Assembly (NCBI GenBank): GCA_016935435.1 | Contig: JAFGQZ010000073.1 | Location: forward strand, 85,782-149,781 | DNA: 64,000 bases | Source of the DNA: Bacteroidales bacterium | GTDB taxonomy: Bacteria; Bacteroidota; Bacteroidia; Bacteroidales; UBA10428 | Direction of reading: 5' to 3' | Shown: piece after piece, positions 61,706 through 64,000 of the stretch | Position numbering within the stretch: position 1 is the first letter of the stretch | Layout of the letters: each line of letters begins with the position of its first letter | Notes under the pieces: generated by a model | Told to the model about the DNA's origin: nothing | What the model saw: the letters and a program-made list of their open reading frames with translations, nothing else | Database searches by the model: none | Program-made: the position numbers and the translations under genes

Positions 61706-64000
61706 ATGAAACTACCAAAACGAATCAATATGTACAGGAATTATTACTTAAAATATATACTTACGGCATTTTTAATTTTATGTGCCATTAAGATTAATGC
61801 TCAATCTGTTGACTTTTCCAGCACAAATATTACATGCTTTGGTGCTGCAAATGGTACAATTACAGCAACAATAAGTGGTGGAAGTTCAGTATACATATAT
61901 TATCTGTCAAAACTTTCACCATCACCTCCGAGCAATTCTTCATATGGTCCAACTATCGAATTAGAACATATTTTTTCAGGCTTAGTACCTGGCACATATT
62001 TCATAAGTATTTATGATACTGTAGCAGCAGTTGATATTGCGTTTACAAGCATAATAATATCCCAGCCCGCCCAACTAAACGCAACAGTTAGTTCAACAAA
62101 CATTGTTTGTTTTGATGCCGACAACGGCACAATTACTTTTTCAAGCCCGGTTGGCGGCTCTGGTGCATGGGAGTATTCTATCGATGGTGGCACAAGCTGG
62201 CACGCTACATCGGGTTATACAGGCCTGGAACCGGGCAATTACGATTGTTATATTCGTGATGCAAATGCTACAGCTTGCACTCGGTTTTTAAGTACACAAA
62301 CCATTACCGAACTGCCACAAATGTCGGCAACGGTTGCGTCAACAAACATTACCTGTAATGCCCTGAATAATGGTACCATAACCATTAATTCACCAACGGG
62401 CGGGTCGGGCACCTATCAATACCAGATTACCGGATATTCGTGGCAAAACGGGCCGAGCTATACTTTTAGTGGCCTTTCGAATGGCACTTACGCAGTTTCC
62501 ATGCGCGATGCGGCCAATACTTCCTGCGTGGTTTCGTTGGGCAATGTGGTTATTACCAGGCCGGCCCAGATCTCAACCACCATAGCAATACAGAAAGGGT
62601 TAACCTGTTTCGATGGCAGCGATGGCGAGCTTCGGGCAGTGCCATCAGGTGGAACGCCCCCCTATAATTATTTATGGGAAAAATGGAATGGCAGTTTAAT
62701 TGTATATGAATCAATTGGCCAGCCTGTCCAAACAGCTGTCGGCCTAGACCAGGGCCGCTACAGGGTAACTGTGGGCGACAATAATGGTTGTCCGACTGTA
62801 AATAGTGTAATTTATTTCACTATTGGGTTTACCGATTCTATTCCGCCATCGGTGCCCCAGATTACTAACGTGGAAACTGTTAATTCATGCCAGGGGCAAA
62901 ATAACGGGGCGGTTACGCTTACCGGTTCCGGGGGCATACCAGCGTACACCTTTGCTTTAGATGGAGGCCCCTATCAGGCAGGCACTTCTTTTACCGGGTT
63001 AGCGCCTTCAACCTACACTACCTGGATACGCGATTCGAAAGGCTGTATAAAACAAGGGGCCAATGCCATTGTTGGCGAAGACCCTATATTGCCAATAAGT
63101 GTTTCCATTACCGCCGATCCGTCGGGGGCTGTTTGTCCGGGTGTAAATGTAAATTTTGAAGCCACTCCGGCCCATCCGGGAGCTACCCCTGTCTATCAAT
63201 GGCAGATAAACGGCAGCAATGTGGGCGCCAATGCCGATTCTTACAGTTCTTCAACCCTTGTTAACGGCGATCAGGTGAGGGTTATACTAACTTCGTCCGA
63301 ACGATGTACAAGTGGCAACCCTGCAACATCGAATGTGATAACCATGGCTTTAAATACCATTCCCCAGGTTACTTCACAGCCATCTAACAGCACCATTTGC
63401 GCTGGCGATGCAGCCCAATTTGTCATTACAGCAACCGGAACCGGAATAAATTATCAATGGCAGGTAAATACCGGAAGCGGTTGGAACAATATTTCCGGAG
63501 CTGGGAGCAACCCGACTTATGCCGACTGGAATTCCAACCAATTGAATATTTCAGGTACAATTGCCTCAAATAACGGGTACCAATACCGATGTGTTGTTTC
63601 AGGCACATGCTCCCCTGATGCTACATCCGATGCAGCCTTATTAACGGTAAATACTGTACCCGATCAGCCATCGGTAATAACCGGTGATAACGATGCCTGC
63701 CAGGGCTCAACAGAAACCTATTCGGTAACCAATGTAGCAGGTGTAACTTATACATGGGCAGTTCCGGGCGACTGGACAATCACTTCCGGGCAGGGCACCA
63801 ATTCAATAACCGTAACTGTTGGCACTACAGCAGGCAATATAACCGTAACCCCTTCTAATGGTTGTGGAAACGGCGCTTCAAGGAGCCTGGCTGTTGTAAC
63901 ACATACCGTACCGGCACAGCCTTCTGTAATTACCGGCGACAACGACCCCTGCCAGGGCTCAACAGAAACCTATTCGGTAACCAATGTGGCAGGTGTAACC
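61706..64000 (+). CDS. Giant secreted SprB/PKD-like repeat protein, 3' end beyond the window
   Basis: An open frame of 765 codons with no stop before the window ends. After a signal region (about residues 10-35, end NAQS), at least four SprB-type repeats follow (about 38-420; each has a Cys-rich, N-G-T-I pattern such as CFDADNGTITF and a YSIDGG turn). Then come Ig-like domains with WQ.N motifs (about 465-650) and PKD-like domains in tandem (from about 654). SprB-repeat proteins are carried to the surface by the type IX secretion system and serve in adhesion or gliding; the sorting domain would be at the missing C-terminus. The start could also be ATG 61730. Confidence 0.85.
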   Translation, partial: MKLPKRINMYRNYYLKYILTAFLILCAIKINAQSVDFSSTNITCFGAANGTITATISGGSSVYIYYLSKLSPSPPSNSSYGPTIELEHIFSGLVPGTYFISIYDTVAAVDIAFTSIIISQPAQLNATVSSTNIVCFDADNGTITFSSPVGGSGAWEYSIDGGTSWHATSGYTGLEPGNYDCYIRDANATACTRFLSTQTITELPQMSATVASTNITCNALNNGTITINSPTGGSGTYQYQITGYSWQNGPSYTFSGLSNGTYAVSMRDAANTSCVVSLGNVVITRPAQISTTIAIQKGLTCFDGSDGELRAVPSGGTPPYNYLWEKWNGSLIVYESIGQPVQTAVGLDQGRYRVTVGDNNGCPTVNSVIYFTIGFTDSIPPSVPQITNVETVNSCQGQNNGAVTLTGSGGIPAYTFALDGGPYQAGTSFTGLAPSTYTTWIRDSKGCIKQGANAIVGEDPILPISVSITADPSGAVCPGVNVNFEATPAHPGATPVYQWQINGSNVGANADSYSSSTLVNGDQVRVILTSSERCTSGNPATSNVITMALNTIPQVTSQPSNSTICAGDAAQFVITATGTGINYQWQVNTGSGWNNISGAGSNPTYADWNSNQLNISGTIASNNGYQYRCVVSGTCSPDATSDAALLTVNTVPDQPSVITGDNDACQGSTETYSVTNVAGVTYTWAVPGDWTITSGQGTNSITVTVGTTAGNITVTPSNGCGNGASRSLAVVTHTVPAQPSVITGDNDPCQGSTETYSVTNVAGVT
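63665..64000 (+). repeat. 252-bp tandem repeat coding PKD-like domains
   Basis: A unit starting CAGCC(A/T)TC at 63665 is repeated from 63917 with a period of 252 bp (84 codons), and the second copy runs off the end of the window. The visible copies differ at only about 12 of the 84 comparable bases, mostly silent changes, which indicates recent duplication or gene conversion. Confidence 0.85.

Overview
The window looks like chromosomal DNA of a Bacteroidota bacterium, most likely a free-living, polysaccharide-degrading member of the Bacteroidales/Marinilabiliales type. The evidence is Bacteroidota-style promoters (TAnnTTTG -7 boxes, two of them with a TTTG -33 box 19-20 nt upstream), hybrid two-component systems with a periplasmic propeller and Y_Y_Y domain, a UpxY/NusG-like antiterminator ahead of surface-polysaccharide genes, an lspA-traR/dksA-ileS cluster, SprB and PKD-like repeats in a large secreted protein, and an almost complete lack of Shine-Dalgarno sequences. 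I see no rRNA, tRNA, CRISPR array, insertion sequence or phage module.

Layout. 0-2.3 kb: a PhoR-like kinase convergent with a receiver-kinase. 2.6-7.7 kb: an SDR epimerase, then a short surface-polysaccharide block (UpxY-like antiterminator, Wza-like lipoprotein, gmd, fcl) that makes GDP-fucose. 8-10.4 kb: a secreted MG2/plug-like protein. 10.5-14.3 kb, minus strand: a DUF6599 protein, a Tat-exported DUF362 protein, a GHMP kinase resembling plant glucuronokinase, and GalU. 14.4-16.4 kb: a small unknown protein and a GH16 beta-glucanase with FN3 and CBM6. 16.4-21.4 kb, minus strand: a GAF kinase and a tightly coupled corrinoid protein / URO-D methyltransferase / DUF1638-like histidine kinase cassette. 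21.6-26.4 kb: cysS, D-lactate dehydrogenase, a lipoprotein and hemW. 26.5-41.5 kb: two large PAS-kinase/LuxR-regulator pairs flanking GH88 and GH2 glycosidases, then a receiver-only protein and a chemoreceptor. 41.6-52 kb: a divergent pair of propeller sensor kinases, a GH5 glucanase and a lone receiver. 52-60.9 kb: ROK glucokinase, lspA, dksA-like, ileS, trpS, rbfA and a LolE-like permease. 61.3 kb to the end: a small secreted protein and the start of a giant repeat protein.

How the genes fit together. GH16, GH5, CBM domains and glucokinase fit use of beta-1,3-glucan (laminarin-like) material; GH88 and GH2 fit uronate-containing glycans; the propeller sensors are the usual regulators of such loci. 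No SusC/SusD pair is present, so these are not complete polysaccharide utilisation loci. The most unusual element is the corrinoid/methyltransferase/kinase cassette at 17.9-21.4 kb. It looks like a B12-dependent methyl-transfer module wired directly to a histidine kinase, and its methyltransferase lacks the usual zinc ligands. The glucuronokinase-like/GalU pair and a perfect nine-base Shine-Dalgarno sequence ahead of the chemoreceptor are the next most notable points.
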